Of a DNA stretch of 39,028 nucleotides, positions 1-6,023 are shown piece by piece; positions within the stretch are counted from its first letter, which is position 1, and every line of letters starts with the position of its first letter. The stretch is taken from positions 1-39,028 of the forward strand of contig CAIODU010000206.1 in assembly GCA_903857165.1 (NCBI GenBank). Direction: 5' to 3'. The position numbers were made by a program, and so were the translations under genes. The stretch comes from an uncultured Methylococcaceae bacterium (GTDB lineage Bacteria; Pseudomonadota; Gammaproteobacteria; Methylococcales; Methylococcaceae). The notes below the pieces were generated by a model that ran no database searches, was not told where the DNA came from, and was given only the letters and a program-made list of their open reading frames with translations.

Positions 1-97
1 GATGCAGGAATCCAGTGCCATGGACGGTAACTCGCCGTTATGTAAGTGTTTGATTCAAGATACACATCAACCCGCAGATTCACCTCCCTGTGACTGG

Positions 98-120
98 ATT
101 CCGGCAGTCCATGCCGGAAT
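98..120. repeat. Palindromic repeat, ATTCCGGCA class
   Basis: Perfect inverted repeat: ATTCCGGCA, 5-nt loop, TGCCGGAAT. The same palindrome recurs in frame within the NACHT gene at 24094-24116, so it is a dispersed element and not a local terminator. Confidence 0.75.
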
Positions 121-268
121 GACGGGCTTCAACCACTTGTGTATAACGACGAGCGCTCCAGCGTGGGAATGCCTAAAGCGACGCTCCAACGTCGGAAAAC
201 TGACCGCCGGAGCGGGGGCTAGATGGTTTCCCACGCGGGAGCATCACTGCCATTAAGTTAAGCAAAAT

Positions 269-351
269 TGTGGGAGCCGCGCCTCGCGGCGATTGATACC
301 TAAGGCCATTTTATTCGCCTGTTCAGTCGCCGCGAGGCGCAGCTCCCACAA
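269..351. repeat. Long REP/MITE-like inverted repeat
   Basis: The arms TTGTGGGAGC...CGCGGCGA and TCGCCGCGAGG...CTCCCACAA pair over about 24 bp around a 35-nt spacer. It follows the phrase CACTGCCATTAAGTTAAG, which also precedes the palindrome at 22461. There is no T-run, so a terminator role is unlikely. Confidence 0.7.
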
Positions 352-401
352 AAACCTATGCCACCCATCTACTTAGGACATTTACGAGAATGTCTATACC
401 C

Positions 402-448
402 GTAGGGTGGCCTTCAGGCCACCAATGCGCCCTGAAGGACGCCCTACA
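402..448. repeat. GTAGGGTGGCC palindrome
   Basis: The arms GTAGGGTGGCCTTCAGG and CCTGAAGGACGCCCTAC are imperfectly complementary. It lies just downstream of the shortest ABC-ATPase fragment. The same arm is the core of the element at 15526-15657. Confidence 0.7.
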
Positions 449-483
449 ACGGGGGATTTTATTTTCGGAAATCGCCTTAAACT

Positions 484-654
484 TCATGGCAGTGACGCAG
501 GAGCATGGGAACCAGAAAACAGCCGCCGACAGAATGCCTTGCCGCCGCTGGCTATGGTTTTGCCCAAACTATCATACACGAACCGCTGCCCCTGCTGGTC
601 GTGGCGGATCAGGTATTGCTTGCTTATGTTTTCAGCGTGGATGGCGGTGGTCAT
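484..654 (-). pseudogene. Truncated Wzt-like ABC ATPase, copy A (5' fragment)
   Basis: Reads as a 56-residue peptide beginning MTTAIHAENISKQYLIRH, then runs out of frame homology and stops. The first 43 or so residues match copies B, C and D nearby. They correspond to the N-terminus of the polysaccharide-export ABC ATPase family (Wzt/TagH type), ending well before the Walker A motif. Its ATG overlaps the stop of the Rpn gene at 651 in an ATGA arrangement, so it may still be translated by coupling. It cannot be a working ATPase. Family assignment rests on copy C, which keeps Walker A. Confidence 0.75.
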
Positions 655-1619
655 TGTCGCTTTTGCAGCCAGTCGTTTATGTCGTCAAGGTTTCTTGCAT
701 CCAGCAAAACTTCGCTGAATGCCTCCAGTTGCCCCGCGTCCATTTGACGCAACCGCTCCACCAATGGCTCAGGCAAGGTGGCGAAGCGCCGACCCAACAA
801 GCGCAGGATGATCGTCAACTCGCCTTCTTGCCTCCCTTCTTGCCTCCCTTCTTGCTTCCCTTCTTGCTTCCCTTCCTGCCTTCCTTCTTGCTTCCCTTCC
901 TGCCTTCCTTCTTGCTTCCCTTCCTGCCTTCCTTCTTGCTTCCCTTCCTGCCTTCCTTCTTCGTGCCCTTCTTGAAAGACATCCTGATAAAATCGGGTTT
1001 GCTTCAGTTCAATGTCTTGTAATCCGATCATCTGCTTAATCTCCTCTCTTGTCAGTTTAGGAAGCTTGTATACCAAAATCGTTTCGATGATGTCCAGCCA
1101 CTCATTCCTTGGCATGGGCAAAGTGTCTTGATACGTTAAGGCTTCACGAACTTGCTCCTCCGCCTCTTCGTGTGGGCAAACCATCAGGGTCACCAATCGC
1201 ATTGAGGGCGATACGGCGGCGATGTCGCGATAGTCCTCCAGAAATATCCGATGGACTTCGGGCAAGTCCAACAGGCTACGGAAGTGTAGCCCGGCATCCT
1301 TTTCGGTTGCCCTGTCTGGGTAGATGACTACCGCTTGCCAAGGGTGCGGCGGTTTATATTGCCGCAAGTACAGAAATATCTCGCTGAAGAACCGTGCGTA
1401 AAACTTGGCATCGCCTTGTAATTGCGCTTCAACAAATACATAAGGCCGATCCTTGCTTGCTTCTGGCGGGATGAGGATGCCGTCCAACCGAAAGGCGGTC
1501 TGCTTGATTTCTTCTGAACGAAACACATAGCCTTCCGCCGAATAGTCCAAACCCGCCAATTCCAAGGGTAAACCGGGTATGCGCTGAAACAAGCGGTAAA
1601 ACAGGCTGTCGGTTTTCAT
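651..1619 (-). CDS. Rpn-family nuclease/putative transposase (DUF2887 + DUF4351)
   Basis: A 322-residue protein starting MKTDSLFYRLFQ, the usual opening of DUF2887 proteins; ten further in-frame residues upstream lack family support. The PD-(D/E)XK-like core is visible as FRLDGILIPP followed by YVFVEAQLQ (D...E-x-Q). After the core comes a tract of eleven R/K-Q-E-G repeats, then a C-terminal DUF4351 block (ELTIILRLLGRRFATLPEP...). The Rpn family is linked experimentally in E. coli to DNA cleavage and RecA-independent recombination; activity here is inferred. Its stop overlaps the ATG of ABC copy A by 4 bp. The last ~60 codons are nearly identical to the fragment at 4319-4624. No strong ribosome binding site is visible. 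Confidence 0.85.
   Translation of the reverse strand: MKTDSLFYRLFQRIPGLPLELAGLDYSAEGYVFRSEEIKQTAFRLDGILIPPEASKDRPYVFVEAQLQGDAKFYARFFSEIFLYLRQYKPPHPWQAVVIYPDRATEKDAGLHFRSLLDLPEVHRIFLEDYRDIAAVSPSMRLVTLMVCPHEEAEEQVREALTYQDTLPMPRNEWLDIIETILVYKLPKLTREEIKQMIGLQDIELKQTRFYQDVFQEGHEEGRQEGKQEGRQEGKQEGRQEGKQEGRQEGKQEGKQEGRQEGRQEGELTIILRLLGRRFATLPEPLVERLRQMDAGQLEAFSEVLLDARNLDDINDWLQKRQ
822..953. repeat. 12-bp tandem repeat inside the Rpn gene
   Basis: Eleven units of 12 bp encode R/K-Q-E-G on the minus strand. The R/K alternation gives a 24-bp higher-order period. The homologous fragment at 4319-4624 has only two such units and the Rpn2 gene has a related M-Q-K-G tract, so unit number clearly changes. 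It lies in the hinge between nuclease and DUF4351 domains, and because 12 is divisible by 3, slippage keeps the frame. Confidence 0.9.
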
Positions 1620-1649
1620 GGTGGCGTGGTGCCAGGGGTTTTGAGCCAA

Positions 1650-1886
1650 TCATTCATCCCCGGTCGCCTTGCTGGATTTCATTGTGATGTCTTTCAGTGC
1701 CCAAAATTCTTCCTTGTTGGACATTGTGGAACGGGAGGCGAAAGGATGCAATAGCCAATTGCAAAATGCCTTGCCGCCGTTGGCTAGGGTTTCGCCCAAA
1801 TTGTCATACACAAACCGCTGCCCCTGCTGTTCGTGGCGGATCAGGTATTGCTTGCCTAGGTTTTCGGCGCGGATGGCGGTGGTCAT
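1650..1886 (-). pseudogene. Truncated Wzt-like ABC ATPase, copy B
   Basis: Codes for 78 residues, MTTAIRAENLGKQYLIRH through FWALKDITM, then KSSKATGDE and stop. This is the longest undamaged 5' portion of the ABC gene here, but it breaks off just before Walker A, at the point where copy C continues GWASLA/GIIGRNGAGKST in another frame. Its ATG lies 3 nt after the yoeB stop. Between its end and the Rpn gene, about 30 nt resemble the 3' end of another Rpn gene (an M-N-D-W-L-K frame), which suggests an earlier Rpn copy was lost there. Confidence 0.75.
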
Positions 1887-1889
1887 GGG

Positions 1890-2159
1890 CTAGTCGTAAT
1901 GTCCTCTAAACGATGAAATGTCGATTTCGCGTAACGATTCGTATATCGTGTAAATTAGCCGGTCTTTATGGTTTACTCTTCTCGAATAAACTTCTTTCTC
2001 AAAGTAACGCAACCGCTCCGGCTTGCCCGTTCCGCTTCGGGGATTGTTCATGATTTCCCTAACAAGATCGAAGCATTTGATATAGCTGGTCTTGTCATTT
2101 TTGCGCAACCAATCCAAATCCTTCTGTGCATTTTCAAGAATGCGTATCTTGTAAATCAT
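1890..2159 (-). CDS. yoeB: YoeB-family toxin (endoribonuclease)
   Basis: An 89-residue RelE/YoeB-type ribosome-dependent mRNA interferase. The family signatures NPRSGTGKPERLRY, YSRRVNHKDRLIYTIYE and the terminal FRGHY are all present, giving candidate catalytic Glu48, Arg67, His87 and Tyr88. The start at 2159 (MIYKIRI) matches the family length; an in-frame extension upstream lies inside the antitoxin gene. It overlaps the antitoxin by 26 bp, as expected for a co-translated toxin-antitoxin pair. Its stop is 3 nt before the start of ABC copy B. Confidence 0.88.
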   Translation of the reverse strand: MIYKIRILENAQKDLDWLRKNDKTSYIKCFDLVREIMNNPRSGTGKPERLRYFEKEVYSRRVNHKDRLIYTIYESLREIDISSFRGHYD

Positions 2160-2415
2160 AAAATATCTTTTCAACGGATGGAAAATCGGATACCTGTCCC
2201 GCATCACGCTGGCAATGCCCTTCTAATAGGGCATTGAAAGAACGCCTGTCACTCATCAATCGCAATGTCTCCCGCATCGACTCAAATTCATCTTGCGGGA
2301 CCAAAAATACGGTTCCATTTTCCGAAACAATCGCGGCTTCTTCTTGGTCATATACTGCGCGGGCAATAACCTGATCTAAATCAGCGGAAGCCTGTTGTAA
2401 AGTGTAAAATTGCAT
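2134..2415 (-). CDS. yefM: YefM/Phd-family antitoxin
   Basis: A 93-residue protein starting MQFYTLQQASADLDQVI. It has the Phd/YefM N-terminal DNA-binding fold and the typical SENGTVFLVPQDEFESMRETLRLM core, followed by a C-terminal tail that should wrap the toxin. ATG at 2415 is preferred over a GTG two codons upstream because AAAAGG lies 8-9 nt before it. Known YefM proteins neutralise YoeB and repress their own promoter, so a palindromic operator would be expected just upstream; instead the gene begins directly after ABC copy C. Confidence 0.85.
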   Translation of the reverse strand: MQFYTLQQASADLDQVIARAVYDQEEAAIVSENGTVFLVPQDEFESMRETLRLMSDRRSFNALLEGHCQRDAGQVSDFPSVEKIFYDLQDTHS

Positions 2416-2417
2416 TG

Positions 2418-2829
2418 TCACATACCTTTTAATATCGGATAAGTAATCAATCCGACCATTTTTAAATGAAAACCTGTACCCACTTCCAACAGGCTTGTCA
2501 CCCGGCCTTTAATCCTGACTTTTCCGGTGGTGGGCTTAGTGATTCGACTAAGGATTTTTAATAGCGTGGATTTGCCCGCCCCGTTGCGGCCAATGATGCC
2601 CACCCGGTCGCCTTGCTGGATTTCATTGTGATGTCTTTCAGTGCCCAAATTTCTTCCTTGTTGGACATTGTGGAACGGGAAGCGAAAGGATGCAATAGCC
2701 GATTGCAAAATGCCTAGCCGCCGTTGGCTAGGGTTTCGCCCAAACTGTCATACACGAACCGCTGACCCTGCCGCTCGTGGCGGATCAGGTATTGCTTGCC
2801 GAGGTTTTCAGCGGGATGACGGTGGTCAT
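2418..2829 (-). pseudogene. Wzt-like ABC ATPase, copy C (frameshifted, truncated)
   Basis: The longest ABC fragment. It begins at an ATG at 2829 with MTTVI, loses one base around codon 5, and has an AAG-to-TAG change in the GGKAF segment. From about 2640 down, the original frame resumes with GDRVGIIGRNGAGKSTLLKILSRI (Walker A) and GKVRIKGRVTSLLEVGTGFH, the diagnostic region of polysaccharide-export ATPases. It then ends LKMVGLITYPILKGM. Q-loop, signature and Walker B are missing. It lies 37 bp downstream of the Rpn2 stop. Confidence 0.8.
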
Positions 2830-2866
2830 GGCTTATGGTATTTGGGGAAAGTTGACTAATGCGGCC

Positions 2867-3826
2867 TCAATCCCGCAAAACCTCTTCCGCCGAAGCGGCA
2901 TTCAGCAGCCTGTCACTCCACAGCAACAGGGTTTCCGCGTCGGCGGTTTGCAGGCTGTGGCGCATTGCCTCATCCACGCTACCAAAACGTCGCTCCATCA
3001 ACCGCAGCAGCAGCGTCGCCTCGCCTTTTTGCATGCCTTGTTGCATGCCTTTTTGCATGCCCTGTTGCTCCCATTCCTCAGTCCATTCGATAACCCGTTC
3101 TGCCAACATGCTCTTCACCTCTTGCAATTCGTTGAGATTCTCGAAATCCACACCCGGCATCCGCCCCGGCAACAGCACCCGCTTCAGCCACACGGTGAAG
3201 GCCCGTCGCAACGAGTCTTGCCCGGGTGCCTTCAGCCATTCGACCAAGGCGGCCAGCACCTGTCCCACCTCCTGCGGGGTGCTGCTATTCTCCAGGCGGA
3301 ACAGTGCCGCCGCCACGTTGCGCAACGGGGCCAGTTCGCTGTCGGCATAGCGGCCCTCGTCCAGCAGCAGGTAGCTCAGTCGCGGGCGGTAGCGGTCCAG
3401 CCCGCTAGGCGCGGCGGCGATCAGGTCGGCAACCTCTGTTGCCGCCGTCCAGCGCGGCTTGCCGTTGTACAGCACGACCGGCAGCACCGGCGGTAGTTTG
3501 CGTTCCGCCGTCAAGCCCCCGGTGCGGATGATGTCTTGGTAGAGTAGGCCGAGGTAGGCCAGCACCCGCACCGCCATGAACGGGTCAACCTTCGATTGGA
3601 ACTCGATCAGCAGGTAGACGTAAAGCCATTCAGGCCCAAGCCGCACCCGCCAGACGATGTCGTCCAAACGCTCACGCAGGTCGTCAGTGACGTATCCGTC
3701 ACCCGCGCGTTCCAAGGTGGCGAAGTCCAAACCTTTCACCCAGTCCTCATGCACAAAGCCGCGCAACAGGTCTGCGACCATCTCGGGGTGGGAAAACAGG
3801 AGTTTGTAGCTGTGGTCGTGATCCAT
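2867..3826 (-). CDS. Rpn-family nuclease/putative transposase (YhgA-like + DUF4351)
   Basis: A 319-residue protein starting MDHDHSYKLLFSHPEMVADLL, the canonical opening of the YhgA-like/transposase_31 family. The PD-(D/E)XK-like residues appear as RLDDIVWRV and LLIEFQSKVD (D...E-x-Q). A short M-Q-K-G/M-Q-Q-G repeat precedes a C-terminal DUF4351 segment (EATLLLRLMERRFG). The longer upstream reading is the remnant of ABC copy D and was excluded. It is a different subfamily from the Rpn gene at 651, so two independent Rpn acquisitions lie in one locus. A 30-residue N-terminal scrap of a close relative sits at 5906-5995. Confidence 0.85.
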   Translation of the reverse strand: MDHDHSYKLLFSHPEMVADLLRGFVHEDWVKGLDFATLERAGDGYVTDDLRERLDDIVWRVRLGPEWLYVYLLIEFQSKVDPFMAVRVLAYLGLLYQDIIRTGGLTAERKLPPVLPVVLYNGKPRWTAATEVADLIAAAPSGLDRYRPRLSYLLLDEGRYADSELAPLRNVAAALFRLENSSTPQEVGQVLAALVEWLKAPGQDSLRRAFTVWLKRVLLPGRMPGVDFENLNELQEVKSMLAERVIEWTEEWEQQGMQKGMQQGMQKGEATLLLRLMERRFGSVDEAMRHSLQTADAETLLLWSDRLLNAASAEEVLRD

Positions 3827-3903
3827 TCGGGCAGTATAACGCTCGGCGGGGCGGTTGGGAATGTGCTGGGCGGGTCGTCGGCAATTTTCACGATTCATTG
3901 CAG

Positions 3904-4322
3904 CCAATGACGCCCACCTGGTCGCCTTGCTGGATTTAAAAGTTTATGTCTTGCAGCGCCCAAAATCCATCCTTGCTAGACATTGTGGCTACCAGCTTAA
4001 GGCGGGACAGGTTAAGCCGTTCGTGGTGAGCCCTTCGGCTACGCTCAGGAGAGCCTTGTCGAACCATGAACGGCTTACCCACCCGACCACCCCCCTTCGA
4101 CAAGCTAAGGGCGAACGGGTAAGCCTTGTTCGTGTCCCGCCTTAAGTGGGTAGCCGATATTGTGAAGCGGGAAGCGAAAGGATGCAATTGCCGATTGCAA
4201 AATGCCCTGCCGCCGTTGACCAAGCTTTCGCCCAAACTGTCATAGGTGAACCGCTGGCCCTGCTGCTTGTGTCGGATCAGGTATTGCCTGCCCAGGTTTT
4301 CAGCGCGGATGACGGTAGTCAT
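3904..4322 (-). pseudogene. Wzt-like ABC ATPase, copy D, interrupted by a MITE
   Basis: Starts MTTVIRAENLGRQYLIRHKQQGQRF. It matches copies A-C through HPFASRFTI, is then interrupted by a 169-bp repeat element, and resumes as MSSKDGFWALQDINF with an in-frame stop at 3936. Similarity continues untranslated to about 3904, next to the Rpn2 gene. The ATG overlaps the stop of the Rpn fragment at 4319. At DNA level it differs from copy A by roughly one base in five, while the Rpn ends just upstream of each are nearly identical. Confidence 0.78.
3987..4155. mobile_element. 169-bp MITE-like element with 23-bp terminal inverted repeats
   Basis: The left end GGCTACCAGCTTAAGGCGGG and the right end CCCGCCTTAAGTGGGTAGCC are complementary with few mismatches. 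Flanks GACATTGT (3979-3986) and GATATTGT (4156-4163) look like an 8-bp target duplication with one mismatch; the intact sequence in copy C has GACATTGT once. The interior carries the dispersed CTTCGACAAGCT palindrome. No protein is encoded. Confidence 0.75.
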
Positions 4323-4624
4323 TGTCGCTTTTGCAGCCAGTCGTTTATGTCGTCAAGGTTTCTTGCATCCAGCAAAACTTCGCTGAATGCCTCCAATTGC
4401 CCCGCGTCCATTTGACGCAACCGCTCCACCAATGGCTCAGGCAAGGTGGCGAAGCGCCGACCCAACAAGCGCAGGATGATCGTCAACTCACCTTCTTGCC
4501 TTCCTTCTTGCCTTCCTTCCTCTTGCCCCTCTTGAAAGACATCCTGATAAAATCGTGTTTGTTTTAGTTCAATGTCTTGTAAGCCGATCATCTCTTTAAT
4601 CTCCTCCTTTGGTAATAATTTCAT
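4319..4624 (-). pseudogene. 5'-truncated Rpn gene (C-terminal fragment with DUF4351)
   Basis: The readable ORF starts MKLLPKEEIKEMIGLQ and matches the last third of the Rpn gene at 651-1619, including IELKQTRFYQDVF, two R-Q-E-G units (eleven in the other copy) and the whole DUF4351 tail ending INDWLQKRQ. The N-terminal nuclease core is missing; the upstream sequence is the fcl stub, so the ATG is probably fortuitous. The final ~180 bp is nearly base-identical to 651-830, indicating recent duplication or gene conversion. Confidence 0.8.
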
Positions 4625-4703
4625 ACTTTTTCCTTGATTGATAAAGTCTCTTCAAAATTGAATTACCGACTAAACCTTTATGACCAGCAACGAAAATCTT
4701 CAT
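4596..4703 (-). pseudogene. fcl: GDP-L-fucose synthase, 5' stub
   Basis: Starts MKIFVAGHKGLVGNSILKRL, the N-terminal Rossmann GxxGxxG segment of GDP-fucose synthase (WcaG/Fcl). Only about 30 family residues remain before the reading runs into the truncated Rpn gene (KYEIITKGGD then stop). The enzyme normally converts GDP-4-keto-6-deoxymannose to GDP-fucose and usually follows gmd, as here. The catalytic Y-x-x-x-K region is absent, so it is dead. Confidence 0.8.
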
Positions 4704-4740
4704 ACCATTTATCTTATAATGACTTGGATTTGAGTATAAA

Positions 4741-5827
4741 CTACTCTTCATAGTGGTTTGTGTAGTAACCGTGTTGTTTGACGAGTTCATCCCGTTGGGC
4801 GCCCTTCAAGTCTTCTTGCACCATTTCCTTGACCAGATCATCGAAACTGATTTTTGGCTGCCAGCCGAGCTTTGCCTTGGCTTTGGAGGGGTCACCGAGC
4901 AGGGTTTCCACTTCGGTGGGACGGAAATAGCGAGGATCAACGGAGACGATACACTGACCGGATGAATCGTAGCCTTCTTCGTGCAAGCCTTCACCTTCCC
5001 AGCGAATATCAATATCCAACTCCTTGGCGGCGATATTGACGAAATCGCGCACACTATGTTGTATCCCAGTGGCAATGACAAAATCTTCCGGTTGTTCCTG
5101 TTGCAGCATCAGCCATTGCATTTCAACATAATCTTTTGCATGCCCGCAATCACGTTTCGCATCAAGGTTGCCTAGATAGATGCGCTCCTGCAAACCCAAC
5201 TTGATGCGAGATAGTGCACGAGTAATCTTTCGCGTCACGAAGGTTTCCCCGCGCGTTGGTGATTCATGATTGAACATGATGCCATTGCACGCATACATAG
5301 AGTATGCTTCGCGATAATTTACTGTAATCCAGAAGGCATAAAGTTTGGCGACAGCGTTAGGGAGAGCGAGGATAAAAGGGGGTGGTTTCTTTTTGCGGGG
5401 TTTCCTGCACTAGGCCGAAAAGCTCCGATGTGGAAGCCTGATAGAAACGGGTTTTCTTTTCCAACCCAAGGATGCGGATGGCTTCCAGAATCCGCAAGGC
5501 ACCCAGGGCCTCGGAGTTGGCTGTATATTCAGGCACTTCAAACGAAACAGCCACATGACTTTGGGCGGCAAGATTATAAATTTCATCCGGCTGAGTCTGT
5601 TGAATGATGCGGATTAAGCTGGAAGAATCAGTCAGATCGCCATGATGCAAAAAGAAGCGGATGCCTTCTTCATGGGGATCACGATACAAGTGGTCAATCC
5701 AATCGGTATTAAATAACGATGCACGACGTTTAATGCCATGAACAACATAGCCTTTCTCAAGCAAGAACTCGGCTAGATAAGCACCGTCTTGACCTGTGAT
5801 GCCGGTAATTAAAGCAGTTTTTGTCAT
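4741..5827 (-). pseudogene. gmd: GDP-mannose 4,6-dehydratase with a one-base frameshift
   Basis: Two ORFs (5827-5357 and 5298-4741) are the N- and C-terminal parts of one Gmd, which makes GDP-4-keto-6-deoxymannose for deoxyhexose synthesis. The N-part has [23 protein letters not shown] and QASTSELFG; the C-part has [20 protein letters not shown]. Between them the correct reading ([20 protein letters not shown]) is preserved, including the Y-x-x-x-K pair, if one extra base is removed from TT at 5357-5358. Corrected length is about 361 residues, normal for the family. Either a very recent pseudogene or a base-calling error; every other position looks sound. Confidence 0.85.
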
Positions 5828-5905
5828 AATGAGAATTTATGTCAATTTTGTTTTGGGATAAAACTTTCCCGTTCCAACGCTCCATCGCCCTTCATTATAC
5901 ACATC

Positions 5906-5995
5906 TTTCACCCAGTCCTCATGCACAAATCCGCGTAACAGGTCGGCGACCATCCCGGGGTGGGAAAGCAGGAGTTTGTAGCTGTGGTCGTGATC
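5906..5995 (-). pseudogene. N-terminal scrap of a YhgA-like Rpn gene
   Basis: Thirty codons, DHDHSYKLLLSHPGM through FVHEDWVK, match the first 31 residues of the Rpn2 gene at 2867-3826 with two substitutions. The start codon is replaced (K-D instead of M-D) and the reading then diverges. It lies between the end of the efflux operon and gmd, so the Rpn-rich zone extends to this boundary. Confidence 0.75.
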
Positions 5996-6023
5996 CTTGG
6001 ATTCCTCGAATAGTTGCCCTGGT

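Larger units (their letters stand above)
1..483. repeat. Gene-free repeat-rich stretch
   Basis: No convincing gene. It is built from dispersed palindromic elements: an ATTCCGGCA-type hairpin at 98-120 (same class as 24094-24116 inside the NACHT gene), a long GTGGGAGC-type inverted repeat at 269-351, and a GTAGGGTGGCC-type hairpin at 402-448 that resembles the core of 15526-15657. The ORFs crossing it are low-complexity translations of these repeats. Confidence 0.7.

Noticed and set aside
822-953. Regular short repeats considered as a CRISPR array
   Set aside because: The 12-bp units are contiguous, have no spacers and code in frame for the Rpn hinge.
390-1022. Plus-strand ORF of 210 residues with FLPPFLLPFLPSF repeats
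   Set aside because: It is the antisense reading of the Rpn tandem repeat and ABC copy A; low-complexity composition, no start signal.
2640-2830. Programmed frameshift in ABC copy C considered
   Set aside because: A separate nonsense codon and loss of the whole 3' half show simple decay.
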